Origin: Candidatus Daviesbacteria bacterium
GTDB lineage: Bacteria > Patescibacteriota > Microgenomatia > Daviesbacterales > UBA10151
Assembly: GCA_030699125.1 (NCBI GenBank)
Contig: JAUYKM010000011.1
Span: 1-36,936 of the forward strand
Reading direction: 5' to 3'
Length of the DNA stretch: 36,936 bases
This document shows positions 7,632 through 13,854 of this stretch, piece by piece. The notes below the pieces were generated by a model that searched no databases, was not told the DNA's origin, and worked only from the letters and a program-made list of their open reading frames with translations. The translations under genes and the position numbers were made by a program. How positions within the stretch are numbered: position 1 is the stretch's first letter; each line of letters begins with the position of its first letter.

Positions 7632-8119
7632 ATTCAACTCAATTTTGGGTAGGGGCACTGGTTCCGCCATTTATTAAATGGGTCAACCCTTATCTGAAAA
7701 GATTTTTTAAACTTAGCGAATTTGACAGCGAAACAAAGAAAAGGGTTTCTTCTAAACAATATCCATCATATTTTGGTTTTTTATATAGCCTGTGGGTAAT
7801 ATCTTTGCTTAGCAGCGGATTTATTACGCTTTTATGGTTTATGATTTTTGGCCAGCCCCTTTTTCCTGATAAAAGCTATGCAGTGCCTGTATTTTTGGGG
7901 CTCATTAATATGATTGGCGTGTGGTTTATTGCCGGTGCAATATTAGATTTATTATTTTGGCAAATATCTTCTGAAAATTTCAGGGATTATGTGATATTGC
8001 GGCAAATCAAATCTGGTTGGGGATTTGATATTAATCAGCAAATTGCCACTTTAGTCAAAATAGGAATTGTTTACTATATTATTACTCTTCCACTGACTTT
8101 GTATTTGTTAGTAGGCTAA
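7628..8119 (+). CDS. Membrane protein, three to four TM, last gene of the FecR-like operon
   Basis: I place the start at the ATG at 7628, which overlaps the previous stop as ATGA; the frame could begin six bases earlier with TTG. The 163-residue product has hydrophobic helices near residues 52-75, 84-107 and 140-161, and a conserved-looking amphipathic N-terminus. No family is recognised. Its place at the end of a four-gene coupled operon suggests a membrane partner for the three exported proteins. The stop codon directly abuts the stop codon of the convergent gene at 8120, with no terminator between them. Confidence 0.7.
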   Translation: MNSTQFWVGALVPPFIKWVNPYLKRFFKLSEFDSETKKRVSSKQYPSYFGFLYSLWVISLLSSGFITLLWFMIFGQPLFPDKSYAVPVFLGLINMIGVWFIAGAILDLLFWQISSENFRDYVILRQIKSGWGFDINQQIATLVKIGIVYYIITLPLTLYLLVG

Positions 8120-8782
8120 CTAATCAATTCTCAAAGAAGTCACTACAGTATTGGCAGCATCAACAAAATTATCATAAGAGGTTTGCTCAGCTGTATAAGT
8201 TACTATGTAAGCCATCTCTCCTTTTTTTGTTATTACCACCATACCTTTCGTATCCATTCCCTTACTGTTATAAGAATAAACTAACTGTTCAGCAGCTTCA
8301 CCTGCCGTAGAGGTGGATTTTCTATCCAATAAATTAAAATCAGGAGCACTCTCAGTCTCTTTCAGCCAAGCATCGGTTAATTGTTCTAAAGTCAGGTCTC
8401 CTTTAGAAGAAAGGTCAGTAAATGAGACATTGACATTATCTACAAATTTATCATCACTACTTTCTTTGGGAGAGCCGAAAGCCACCACTATACCGGCAGC
8501 TGGATTTTCTCTCATGCTCCAGCCTTCAGGGTATTCTAAACTTAAACCATAAGTGGAATTGGTGTAAGTTTTTGTTTTGGGAACTGATGGTTCTTCCTTT
8601 TGTGAACTTGAAGTTTCCGTTGAAGATTGGGATGAAGTTGATGCTTGCTGGTTGTTAACAGATGCGGAAAACTTAAAGTTGCCGGTGGCAATAAAAAAGA
8701 CCACTATTGCCCCTATTACCACTGCACCAATAATTAATTTGGGATCAATAACTCCTTTATCAAAGCGGGCAGATTTATTCAC
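8120..8782 (-). CDS. Membrane-anchored PsbP-like domain protein
   Basis: The 220-residue protein starts with GTG at 8782. An N-terminal hydrophobic helix (about 15-34), a Ser/Thr/Gln-rich linker (about 38-68) and a C-terminal domain of about 150 residues follow. The domain opens YTNSTYGLSLEYPEGWSM and continues with VNVSFTDLSS and AEQLVYSYNSKG. This is the pattern of PsbP-like (PsbP/DUF1795-related) domains, which in heterotrophs are secreted proteins of unknown role. A second relative is encoded at 12623-13429. The promoter (TTGACA, 17 nt, CATTAT, then 7 nt to GTG) supports this unusual start codon. Confidence 0.75.
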   Translation of the reverse strand: MNKSARFDKGVIDPKLIIGAVVIGAIVVFFIATGNFKFSASVNNQQASTSSQSSTETSSSQKEEPSVPKTKTYTNSTYGLSLEYPEGWSMRENPAAGIVVAFGSPKESSDDKFVDNVNVSFTDLSSKGDLTLEQLTDAWLKETESAPDFNLLDRKSTSTAGEAAEQLVYSYNSKGMDTKGMVVITKKGEMAYIVTYTAEQTSYDNFVDAANTVVTSLRID

Positions 8783-8789
8783 TTATTTT

Positions 8790-8818
8790 ATAATGTAATG
8801 TGAAAAATCATTTGTCAA
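8790..8818 (-). promoter_or_regulatory. Promoter of the PsbP-like gene, leaderless geometry
   Basis: Minus strand: consensus TTGACA (8818-8813), a 17-nt spacer, CATTAT (8795-8790), then 7 nt to the GTG at 8782. It is divergent from the promoter at 8827-8856. Confidence 0.65.
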
Positions 8819-8826
8819 CTAGCAGT

Positions 8827-8856
8827 TTGACTTAATGGGTTTCAGGGTGCTAATCT
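8827..8856 (+). promoter_or_regulatory. Promoter of the 8866 gene, copy of the 3625 promoter
   Basis: TTGACT (8827-8832), an 18-nt spacer ending GGGTGC, TAATCT (8851-8856), then 9 nt to GTG. It shares boxes, spacing and downstream coding bases with 3625-3690. Confidence 0.7.
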
Positions 8857-8865
8857 GATAGTAGA

Positions 8866-9594
8866 GTGAAAAAATTTATTCTTGCCCATAGTTCTGTTGA
8901 TATCGGTTCCAAAAAAGAAAGCGGATTTTCGTCTCCGTTTATTTTATTAAGTATAGCCGCTGTGGCTGCCCTTCTTATATACGCTTCTGGTATTTTGAAT
9001 AAAAATCAAAAAACAAACCAGGAGGAAGTTCCAAAACAGACTGAAGAGGCAGCAGAGTCTATAAAAGATGTCCCAAACCCGGTTAATGAGTTTTTAAATA
9101 ATAATGACATTAAAGAGTACGAAGAAGTGGGGATGAAAATTTATACCGGTAATAATCCTCCTAATATAGAGGGTTTATATAAATCTGATAGCCTGGTGAT
9201 ATTTTATGATAAGCCTTTTGAGGATGCTGCGCCCCCCGGGGTCGAAGTGACTAATTATAATCATCAGTTTTATGATCAAGAATCTGATGGAACTATTAAA
9301 TTGTCTCGTAAATCAGTGGAAGGAGATGATGAAGGAGTTGGGATGGGAGGATTTATCTCTGGGGACAATAATTGTTTTTCCATTTTTGTTAATGTAGAAG
9401 ATCAGTTCGATCAGTGCAATATTAATGAGGCAACTATATATTCAGCTTGCAAAACAGAAGAAGGTTTAGAACAACTCCAGGTGGGCTTTATCACTAAAGA
9501 AAAGATTGGTCCTGGGTGTGGAGAAACAGTTCCGGTAGGTCATCTTAGAATAATAGTAGAAGACGATGGTTTGACAGAGTTAATAGAAGAATAG
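8866..9594 (+). CDS. Membrane-anchored secreted protein, unknown function
   Basis: The 242-residue protein starts with GTG. The first 8-9 codons (MKKFILAH) match the 3665 gene at the nucleotide level. The sequence then changes to a pilin-like segment, KKESGFSSPFILLSIAAVAALLIYA (about 17-41), with an acidic linker (about 48-72) and an extracytoplasmic domain with several Cys near the C-terminus (NNCFSIF, DQCNI, SACKT, GPGCGE). No family is recognised. The mismatch between the borrowed start and the following helix suggests that a promoter-plus-start module was fused to an existing gene. It is transcribed divergently from the PsbP-like gene. Confidence 0.7.
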   Translation: MKKFILAHSSVDIGSKKESGFSSPFILLSIAAVAALLIYASGILNKNQKTNQEEVPKQTEEAAESIKDVPNPVNEFLNNNDIKEYEEVGMKIYTGNNPPNIEGLYKSDSLVIFYDKPFEDAAPPGVEVTNYNHQFYDQESDGTIKLSRKSVEGDDEGVGMGGFISGDNNCFSIFVNVEDQFDQCNINEATIYSACKTEEGLEQLQVGFITKEKIGPGCGETVPVGHLRIIVEDDGLTELIEE

Positions 9595-9623
9595 AGAATT
9601 AATTTATACCGGACAATATTCCC

Positions 9624-9695
9624 CATGGTTCGATTGGATTCGACTTTACTCGACACAAGCTCGTCCTGAGTTTGTCGAAGGATTGACTCACCACT
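9624..9695. repeat. Dispersed palindromic repeat, copy 2
   Basis: Close match to 2187-2258, with the GTCCTGAGTTTGTCGAAGG core. It is followed by a second short palindrome remnant (TACCGAGCGTTAGTCGAAG, about 9714-9732) and the 11-mer TAAAATTTGCT (9734-9744). Confidence 0.7.
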
Positions 9696-9745
9696 AGTGA
9701 AAGTCCCTATTGTACCGAGCGTTAGTCGAAGTATAAAATTTGCTA

Positions 9746-9774
9746 TTGACATGTTTTGTCATGTTTAGTACAAT
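9746..9774 (+). promoter_or_regulatory. Promoter and palindromic operator of the HTH/PIN module
   Basis: TTGACA (9746-9751), a 17-nt spacer, TACAAT (9769-9774), then 6 nt to the ATG at 9781. TGACA (9747-9751) and TGTCA (9757-9761) form a perfect inverted repeat overlapping the -35 box, as expected for autoregulation by the HTH protein it drives. Confidence 0.65.
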
Positions 9775-9780
9775 TTAGTC

Positions 9781-10047
9781 ATGATTAACTACCAAGTGTT
9801 ACCCAAAGTTTATACTCCGGAGCAGGTAGCAGAAATCCTGCAACTTAGTAAGAATACTGTATATGGTTTAATTGCCCGGGGAGAAATTGTAGCCAAAAAA
9901 ATTGGCAAGGTATATAGAATTCCTGCAAATTCACTCTCTTTTCTTTTTACCGGTCTTGATGATGATCTCTATCAGGCACAAGAAGAAGACATAAAGAATC
10001 TTTCTAAAATACAAAAAGAGCTATCAAGGATTAGAAAAGATTTGTGA
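9781..10047 (+). CDS. Excisionase-type HTH protein, probable antitoxin
   Basis: The 88-residue protein opens with a MerR/excisionase-type winged HTH (HTH_17): VYTPEQVAEILQLSKNTVYGLIARGEI, then KKIGKVYRIPANSLSFLF. The C-terminal 30 residues are helical and charged (QAQEEDIKNLSKIQKELSRIRK) and could wrap the toxin. The stop overlaps the start of the PIN gene as GTGA, the normal order for an antitoxin-toxin pair. A palindromic operator sits over the promoter, which supports autorepression. The DNA-binding call is confident; the antitoxin role rests on gene context. Confidence 0.82.
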   Translation: MINYQVLPKVYTPEQVAEILQLSKNTVYGLIARGEIVAKKIGKVYRIPANSLSFLFTGLDDDLYQAQEEDIKNLSKIQKELSRIRKDL

Positions 10048-10472
10048 ACAGCACCAAGATTTTTGTTGATTCGGATGTTGTAATTTCTTCTCTTATCTCT
10101 GAAAAAGGGGCTGCATATTTTCTTCTTAATGAACAAAAATCTAATTTCGTAATTTCGGACTTTTCTAAAACAGAGCTTGTAAAAGTATCCAAAAGGTTGG
10201 GTATTAAACAAAGTGGTCTCCAAAATTTAATTAGAAAACATCTAAAAGTCATTAAGGTAAAAAAAGAAATATCAAAGGTCAAAGAGGAATTTGAAGCTTA
10301 TACTACCGATATAGATGATACTCATATTGTGGCGGGAGCAGTAAGAATCAAAGCTAAGTTTTTATTAACTTACAATATTAGACACTTTCAAAGACAAAAA
10401 ATCAGTGAAGATTTTGGTATTGTTGTACTGACTCCGGCTCAATACTTACAGTATTTAAGAAGCTTGGAATAA
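10044..10472 (+). CDS. PIN-domain ribonuclease, probable toxin
   Basis: The 142-residue protein starts with GTG inside the antitoxin stop. PIN motifs are visible: the first acidic site in KIFVDSDVVISSL (about residues 6-16), ISDFSKTELVKVSKRL (Glu in the middle), and the last cluster TDIDDTHIVAGAVRIKAKFLLTYNIRHF (about 92-119). The family cleaves RNA with bound Mg2+ or Mn2+ and, when free of antitoxin, blocks translation. The length is normal and no catalytic loss is evident. With the upstream HTH protein it makes a compact toxin-antitoxin operon flanked on both sides by palindromic repeats. Confidence 0.85.
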   Translation: MNSTKIFVDSDVVISSLISEKGAAYFLLNEQKSNFVISDFSKTELVKVSKRLGIKQSGLQNLIRKHLKVIKVKKEISKVKEEFEAYTTDIDDTHIVAGAVRIKAKFLLTYNIRHFQRQKISEDFGIVVLTPAQYLQYLRSLE

Positions 10473-10508
10473 ATCTGAACCCCGCTAGACAAGATAGGCA
10501 ATATTTCC

Positions 10509-10600
10509 CATGGTTCGATCCTGAGTCCTTCGACTTCGCTCGGGATAAACTCCATCGAAGGACTCACCACTGAAGACTTGTCCTGAGCTTGCCAAAGGAG
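10509..10600. repeat. Dispersed palindromic repeat, variant copy 3
   Basis: It contains CTGAGTCCTTCGACTTCGCTCGGGATAA-type sequence, then CATCGAAGGACTCACCAC and a TTGTCCTGAGCTTGCC half-palindrome. It fills the gap between the PIN gene and the GNAT gene and ends exactly where TAAAATTTGCT (10601-10611) begins. Confidence 0.65.
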
Positions 10601-10606
10601 TAAAAT
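10578..10606 (+). promoter_or_regulatory. Repeat-derived promoter of the GNAT gene
   Basis: TTGTCC (10578-10583, part of the palindromic repeat), a 17-nt spacer, TAAAAT (10601-10606, part of the 11-mer), then 8 nt to the ATG at 10615. Confidence 0.45.
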
Positions 10607-10614
10607 TTGCTCAA

Positions 10615-11034
10615 ATGATTAAAATAACTAAAGCTTCTTATAGACAAATAAAAGATTTTAATTTAAAAGAATGGCATGGAGTAGATATTGAACATTATGG
10701 TAAAGAGGTTGAATGGAATGATAAGAAATTTATTTTTAAGGCAGAAGAAGAGGGACAAACTGTTGGGACAATCTCTGGTAGGTATGCCTCAGGAGTAGTC
10801 TATATTAGTGAGATTATTGTTGCTAAAAGCAAGAGAGGTAAAGGAGTGGGGAGTGCTTTAATGAAAAAGATAGAAGAGTTTGGTAAGAAATTAGGAGCCC
10901 ACAAAATTTGGCTTATTACAGGAAAAGATTGGAGTGAGAATAAGTTTTATAGAAAATTAGGATTTAAAAAAGGGGCGATTCTACCCAGACATAACTTTGA
11001 GAAGGAATATATAATTTATTCAAAGTTTATTTAG
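10615..11034 (+). CDS. GNAT family N-acetyltransferase
   Basis: The 139-residue protein fits the GNAT fold. The acetyl-CoA binding motif A reads IIVAKSKRGKGVGSALMKKIEEFGKK (about residues 61-86, with the R-G-K-G-V-G phosphate loop), followed by motif B, NKFYRKLGFKKG (about 106-117). It would transfer an acetyl group from acetyl-CoA to an amine or peptide; the substrate is unknown. It stands alone, with repeats on both sides. The promoter appears to be built from those repeats. AGGAG lies 14 nt from the ATG, too far for normal SD use, and overlaps the promoter spacer. Confidence 0.88.
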   Translation: MIKITKASYRQIKDFNLKEWHGVDIEHYGKEVEWNDKKFIFKAEEEGQTVGTISGRYASGVVYISEIIVAKSKRGKGVGSALMKKIEEFGKKLGAHKIWLITGKDWSENKFYRKLGFKKGAILPRHNFEKEYIIYSKFI

Positions 11035-11060
11035 AGTTTTTGGAGGTGGGGAGGAATTAG

Positions 11061-11088
11061 TAGCAGGTAGTATGTAGTATGCAGTATG
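11061..11088 (+). repeat. Degenerate heptamer repeat (TAGTATG type)
   Basis: Four consecutive 7-bp units near TAGTATG lie in the short gap between the convergent GNAT gene and the 11105-11803 gene. Same class as the arrays at 1187, 26394, 27444 and 31856, but with a different unit. Confidence 0.65.
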
Positions 11089-11104
11089 GGTGAAAACAGG
11101 CTGG

Positions 11105-11803
11105 TTAGAATTTTGGGGCATTAGAATCATTGTAGTAATAATCACACAAATCATAACCGGAAACAGTTTCATTGGTTTTAACCTCGGCTTTTCTTAATAT
11201 TCTTGGGTTTTTATCCCCGCAACTTTCCTCTATTCCTGTTGGACAAACAGTGGTTGAGTAACCAATCAAATCCTCAGTTACTTTATACCTGATATAATAA
11301 TTTCCTTCTTCCAGTTCAAAGGCATAAGGTTCCGGTTTTGGGGTTAAACTGCCTTTATAATTTTGGACAAAAATCTTTCCATCAGATAGCCTTTTTGCTT
11401 CAATTTTTCCTTCAGGTAAAACTTCAGAAGGATAACAAAGTTTTCCTGTTACGGTTCCGGTCTGGTTCTGTGTAACTTCAAATTCAGCCCTGACCTCGCC
11501 GGATTTAATGCTGACTCTATACCAATTAAATGTGGCTGTGTGGCCATCCTTTATTTCATAAACATGAACATTGTATTCTCCCTCTAGCTCATTATCTACC
11601 TCAACTCTTCCATTGGGAACCCTTTTTAGGTAATCCTGAACCTCCGGCAGTTTTTTGACATTTTCTACAGCTTGGCTTTCTGTCATGCCGGTCAGGCTGG
11701 GAATGACTTGTTCAGGAACTAATTCTTCTAAAGGAGTATTCTTAAAATATATAAATCCACCAACAATGGCTAACACTAAAATTATTAATACAGGAATTTT
11801 CAT
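11105..11803 (-). CDS. Membrane-anchored secreted protein, unknown function
   Basis: The 232-residue protein begins MKIPVLIILVLAIVGGFIYF, an N-terminal anchor helix. A PEVQDYLKRVPNGRVEVD segment follows, then beta-rich sequence with Cys at about 128, 186, 195 and 218, and a tyrosine-rich C-terminus. The mid part (GTVTGKLCYPSEVLPEG... GNYYIRYKV) looks like a carboxypeptidase-regulatory or prealbumin-like beta domain, but I cannot assign it firmly. It is the last gene of a three-gene minus-strand operon (12546 to 11105), starting one base after the stop of the previous gene. Confidence 0.7.
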   Translation of the reverse strand: MKIPVLIILVLAIVGGFIYFKNTPLEELVPEQVIPSLTGMTESQAVENVKKLPEVQDYLKRVPNGRVEVDNELEGEYNVHVYEIKDGHTATFNWYRVSIKSGEVRAEFEVTQNQTGTVTGKLCYPSEVLPEGKIEAKRLSDGKIFVQNYKGSLTPKPEPYAFELEEGNYYIRYKVTEDLIGYSTTVCPTGIEESCGDKNPRILRKAEVKTNETVSGYDLCDYYYNDSNAPKF

Positions 11804-11804
11804 G

Positions 11805-12287
11805 TTATTTAAAATATGGATATTTAGCCAACAAATTTTTGTCTTTATTGATATAAGCTAAAGCAATAATATTTCCCAAAAGCACCAAAAACACTGCTGC
11901 TATGGATGATAAACTTACTGCCTGGAATCCTAAAATATTACTTAATCTGATCATCCCGAAAAAGATTAAAACAGAGTTTATAAAATTTAGAATTACCACT
12001 AAAGTATTGAAAGATTTAGAAAATAGTAACAGAAGAATCTGGAGTGTGGATATTATAAAAAACAACCCTAAAAAAGATGTGGGGTAGGCAAAAGAAAGCT
12101 CAAGACCACTCATTCCTGAACTAAATTTTTCCCAATTCAAAAAACCCAAAAGAATTTGGGCAGAAAGTATAAAAAGAAAAATAAATTTTAACTGTTGCTT
12201 GGTTTCTTTCTTTTGAGATGAGGCAATCCTTAAAACAAAAGGTGAAATAACCAAAACAGCAGCCAGAATAATTACATAAATAAACAT
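11805..12287 (-). CDS. Integral membrane protein, five TM helices
   Basis: The 160-residue protein is almost entirely hydrophobic, with about five helices and short charged loops (SSQKKETKQQ near residue 27; NKDKNLLAKYPYFK at the end). No family is recognised. It is the middle gene of the operon 12546-11105. The gap to the next start is a single base and the gap from the upstream stop is four bases, so all three are probably translated together. The next product carries an external domain, so this one may be its membrane partner (inference). Confidence 0.65.
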   Translation of the reverse strand: MFIYVIILAAVLVISPFVLRIASSQKKETKQQLKFIFLFILSAQILLGFLNWEKFSSGMSGLELSFAYPTSFLGLFFIISTLQILLLLFSKSFNTLVVILNFINSVLIFFGMIRLSNILGFQAVSLSSIAAVFLVLLGNIIALAYINKDKNLLAKYPYFK

Positions 12288-12291
12288 AACT

Positions 12292-12546
12292 TTATTTCTT
12301 TTTACCCATCACCATATCAACTAAAAGCCCACCAACTGTTTTACCCCACAGCTTTTTGGCTCCAAAAAAATATACCAGGACAATCACCACCCAAATAATG
12401 AAACCGGTCATATCCAGCCCGACGCCTACACTTACCCTTCCTGTTGCAGTTGAAATACCTCTTCCGCTAGTCAGTTGAGAAACCAAAAGCATGGTACCCA
12501 CAATACCGATTAAAAAATTAAGAACATAAGTTAAAACTGTACCCAA
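12292..12546 (-). CDS. Small two-TM membrane protein
   Basis: I choose the TTG at 12546 as start. A strong SD (AGGAGG) lies 7 nt upstream, and the proposed promoter would begin transcription just before it. The frame continues upstream to an ATG at 12579, but that segment contains the -10 box and the SD. The 84-residue product has two hydrophobic helices (about 4-26 and 44-66) and ends in basic residues (VMGKKK). The GTATGRVSVGVGLDMTGFIIWVVIVLVYFFGAKKLWGK part is typical of small holin-like or accessory membrane proteins, but no family is certain. First gene of a three-gene operon. Confidence 0.65.
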   Translation of the reverse strand: MGTVLTYVLNFLIGIVGTMLLVSQLTSGRGISTATGRVSVGVGLDMTGFIIWVVIVLVYFFGAKKLWGKTVGGLLVDMVMGKKK

Positions 12547-12568
12547 ATTTATCACCTCCTCTATATAA

Positions 12569-12615
12569 AGCATAAACATATAACACTTGACGTGTCAAAT
12601 TTTATTTATTACAGT
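12569..12615. promoter_or_regulatory. Back-to-back divergent promoter built on one palindrome
   Basis: TTGACGTGTCAA (12587-12598) holds two -35 boxes. TTGACG (12587-12592) reads right to TACAGT (12610-12615, 17-nt spacer) and the ATG at 12623. TTGACA (12598-12593) reads left to TATGCT (12574-12569, 18-nt spacer) and the SD/TTG start at 12546. Confidence 0.6.
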
Positions 12616-12622
12616 TAAAGTA

Positions 12623-13429
12623 ATGCCCAAACAAAATCAAAAAGGCTCGCCTCGCTTCAGCGAAGCGGGAATAGCCCCCCTTGTCATAATCCTCATCTTG
12701 GCTGTAACTATTGTTGGAGGTTTTGGTGTTTACAAATCAAGTAAAAAGATAAATATCAGGGAAGACAAAACAACTGAAACCACAGGGGGTAATCTCTATC
12801 CTAAAACTCCAAGTCCCAATACAGTAAATTTGGCAAATAGTGGAAATTTGGCAAATGAATCTGTTGAGATAAAAGCAGATGAGACTTCTTCCGAATCACC
12901 CAAATTTTCAATTACCCCTCCTGCAGGCTGGGAAAAGTTGCCTGCTAATTCCAATATAGTTTTAGAATTTCTTTCTCCCGCCAAAGATACAATTGAAGAA
13001 GGTTTGGTTTATTTTGATGTCCAACCCAATATTACTGTATTTGTGGCAAAGGGTGATTATGAAAGCTTGGATGAAGCATATGCTGCCTACAGTAGCAAAG
13101 CTAACACAGATGTAAGCAAACAAAAAACTACTATAAATGGGCAGGAAGCTATTATTACACGCTCTACAAAAGATTTAGCAGATTTATTAAGAGGGACTTT
13201 GGAATCCCAAATTAAACAGGAGATTGCTAAATCAGGCACCAAAATTTCTGAACAGGAACTAAAAAAAGATGTGGAAACCCTTTTAGAAAATGCTAAGGCA
13301 GGGATTTTGAGTTATTCATTCTATAAAGATGGTTATTATATAAATGTGGCAGGCAAGGCTTTGGAAAGTTTTTGGGATAAGCGCGAACCCCAACTTAAAA
13401 GATCAATGGATACTTTTAAGTTTGAATAA
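12623..13429 (+). CDS. Membrane-anchored PsbP-like protein with pilin-like N-terminus
   Basis: I place the start at the ATG at 12623 (MPKQNQKGSP), 7 nt after a -10 box; the upstream extension would cover the promoter. The 268-residue protein has QKG, a 7-residue insertion and a hydrophobic helix GIAPLVIILILAVTIVGGFG. A polar linker follows, then a PsbP-like domain opening KFSITPPAGWEKLPANSNIV and closing DGYYINVAGKALESFWDKREPQLKRSMDTFKF. The insertion SPRFSEA is encoded by a perfect palindrome (12653-12667), so a repeat has entered the signal region in frame. It is related to the 8120-8782 product. Function is unknown. Confidence 0.75.
   Translation: MPKQNQKGSPRFSEAGIAPLVIILILAVTIVGGFGVYKSSKKINIREDKTTETTGGNLYPKTPSPNTVNLANSGNLANESVEIKADETSSESPKFSITPPAGWEKLPANSNIVLEFLSPAKDTIEEGLVYFDVQPNITVFVAKGDYESLDEAYAAYSSKANTDVSKQKTTINGQEAIITRSTKDLADLLRGTLESQIKQEIAKSGTKISEQELKKDVETLLENAKAGILSYSFYKDGYYINVAGKALESFWDKREPQLKRSMDTFKFE
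12651..12669. repeat. Palindromic element inserted in frame in the 12623 gene
   Basis: CGCTTC (12653-12658), AGC loop, GAAGCG (12662-12667), with one more pair outside. It resembles the REP-like palindromes elsewhere in the window and encodes the extra SPRFSEA in a pilin-like N-terminus. Confidence 0.6.
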
Positions 13430-13446
13430 TATGCTTTGGATTTTTC

Positions 13447-13505
13447 TGCTATAATTTCCAGATATGAGTTTGAAAGTAGGGATGCCAATTACACTGTCCC
13501 ATATT
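13447..13505 (+). promoter_or_regulatory. Extended -10 promoter with a possible 14-codon leaderless ORF
   Basis: TGC precedes TATAAT (13450-13455). The next ATG is 8 nt on (13464) and opens a 14-codon frame, MSLKVGMPITLSHI, ending at TAG 13506-13508. This could be a decayed gene, a leader peptide or a small RNA start. The rest of 13430-13589 shows only the promoter at 13554-13583. Confidence 0.3.
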
Positions 13506-13553
13506 TAGAACGTAGTGAGAAATTCAAGCTTTGTTTATATTTACACTTTAGGC

Positions 13554-13583
13554 TTGACAAGAGCTGATTAGCATAGCAATAAT
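13554..13583 (+). promoter_or_regulatory. Promoter of the Cys-rich repeat operon
   Basis: Consensus TTGACA (13554-13559), an 18-nt spacer, AATAAT (13578-13583), then 6 nt to the ATG at 13590. Confidence 0.6.
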
Positions 13584-13589
13584 TAGATG

Positions 13590-13853
13590 ATGCCCCGAAG
13601 AAGTCTAACCTCTCAAAAAGGAAATATTGCCCTAATTCTTCTAATAATTCTGCTAGTGTTAGCAGGAGTGGTATTTTTCCTCATTTCTAAAGGTATAGTT
13701 AAAAACCCGCTGCAAAATAGTTCTCCTAATTCTTCTTTGGGTGCTCAAATTTTTGAAAAAACACAAAACCCAATCCAGGACAAAATTCCAGAAACCAACC
13801 CATTTGCTAAAGTAAACCCTTTTAAGGGAGTGTATAAAAATCCATTTGAATAA
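13590..13853 (+). CDS. Small pilin-like anchored protein
   Basis: An ATG also exists at 13587; I prefer 13590 from the promoter spacing. The 87-residue product has a basic N-terminus (MPRRSLTSQKG), a hydrophobic helix NIALILLIILLVLAGVVFFLI (about 12-32) and a short polar tail. The tail ends with NPF repeats (ETNPFAKVNPF and KNPFE), a pattern I associate with small CPR surface proteins. The QKG-helix arrangement resembles prepilin-like signals without Glu5. The next gene starts about one base after the stop codon, so this small protein is probably co-made with the Cys-rich repeat protein. Confidence 0.7.
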   Translation: MPRRSLTSQKGNIALILLIILLVLAGVVFFLISKGIVKNPLQNSSPNSSLGAQIFEKTQNPIQDKIPETNPFAKVNPFKGVYKNPFE

Positions 13854-13854
13854 T

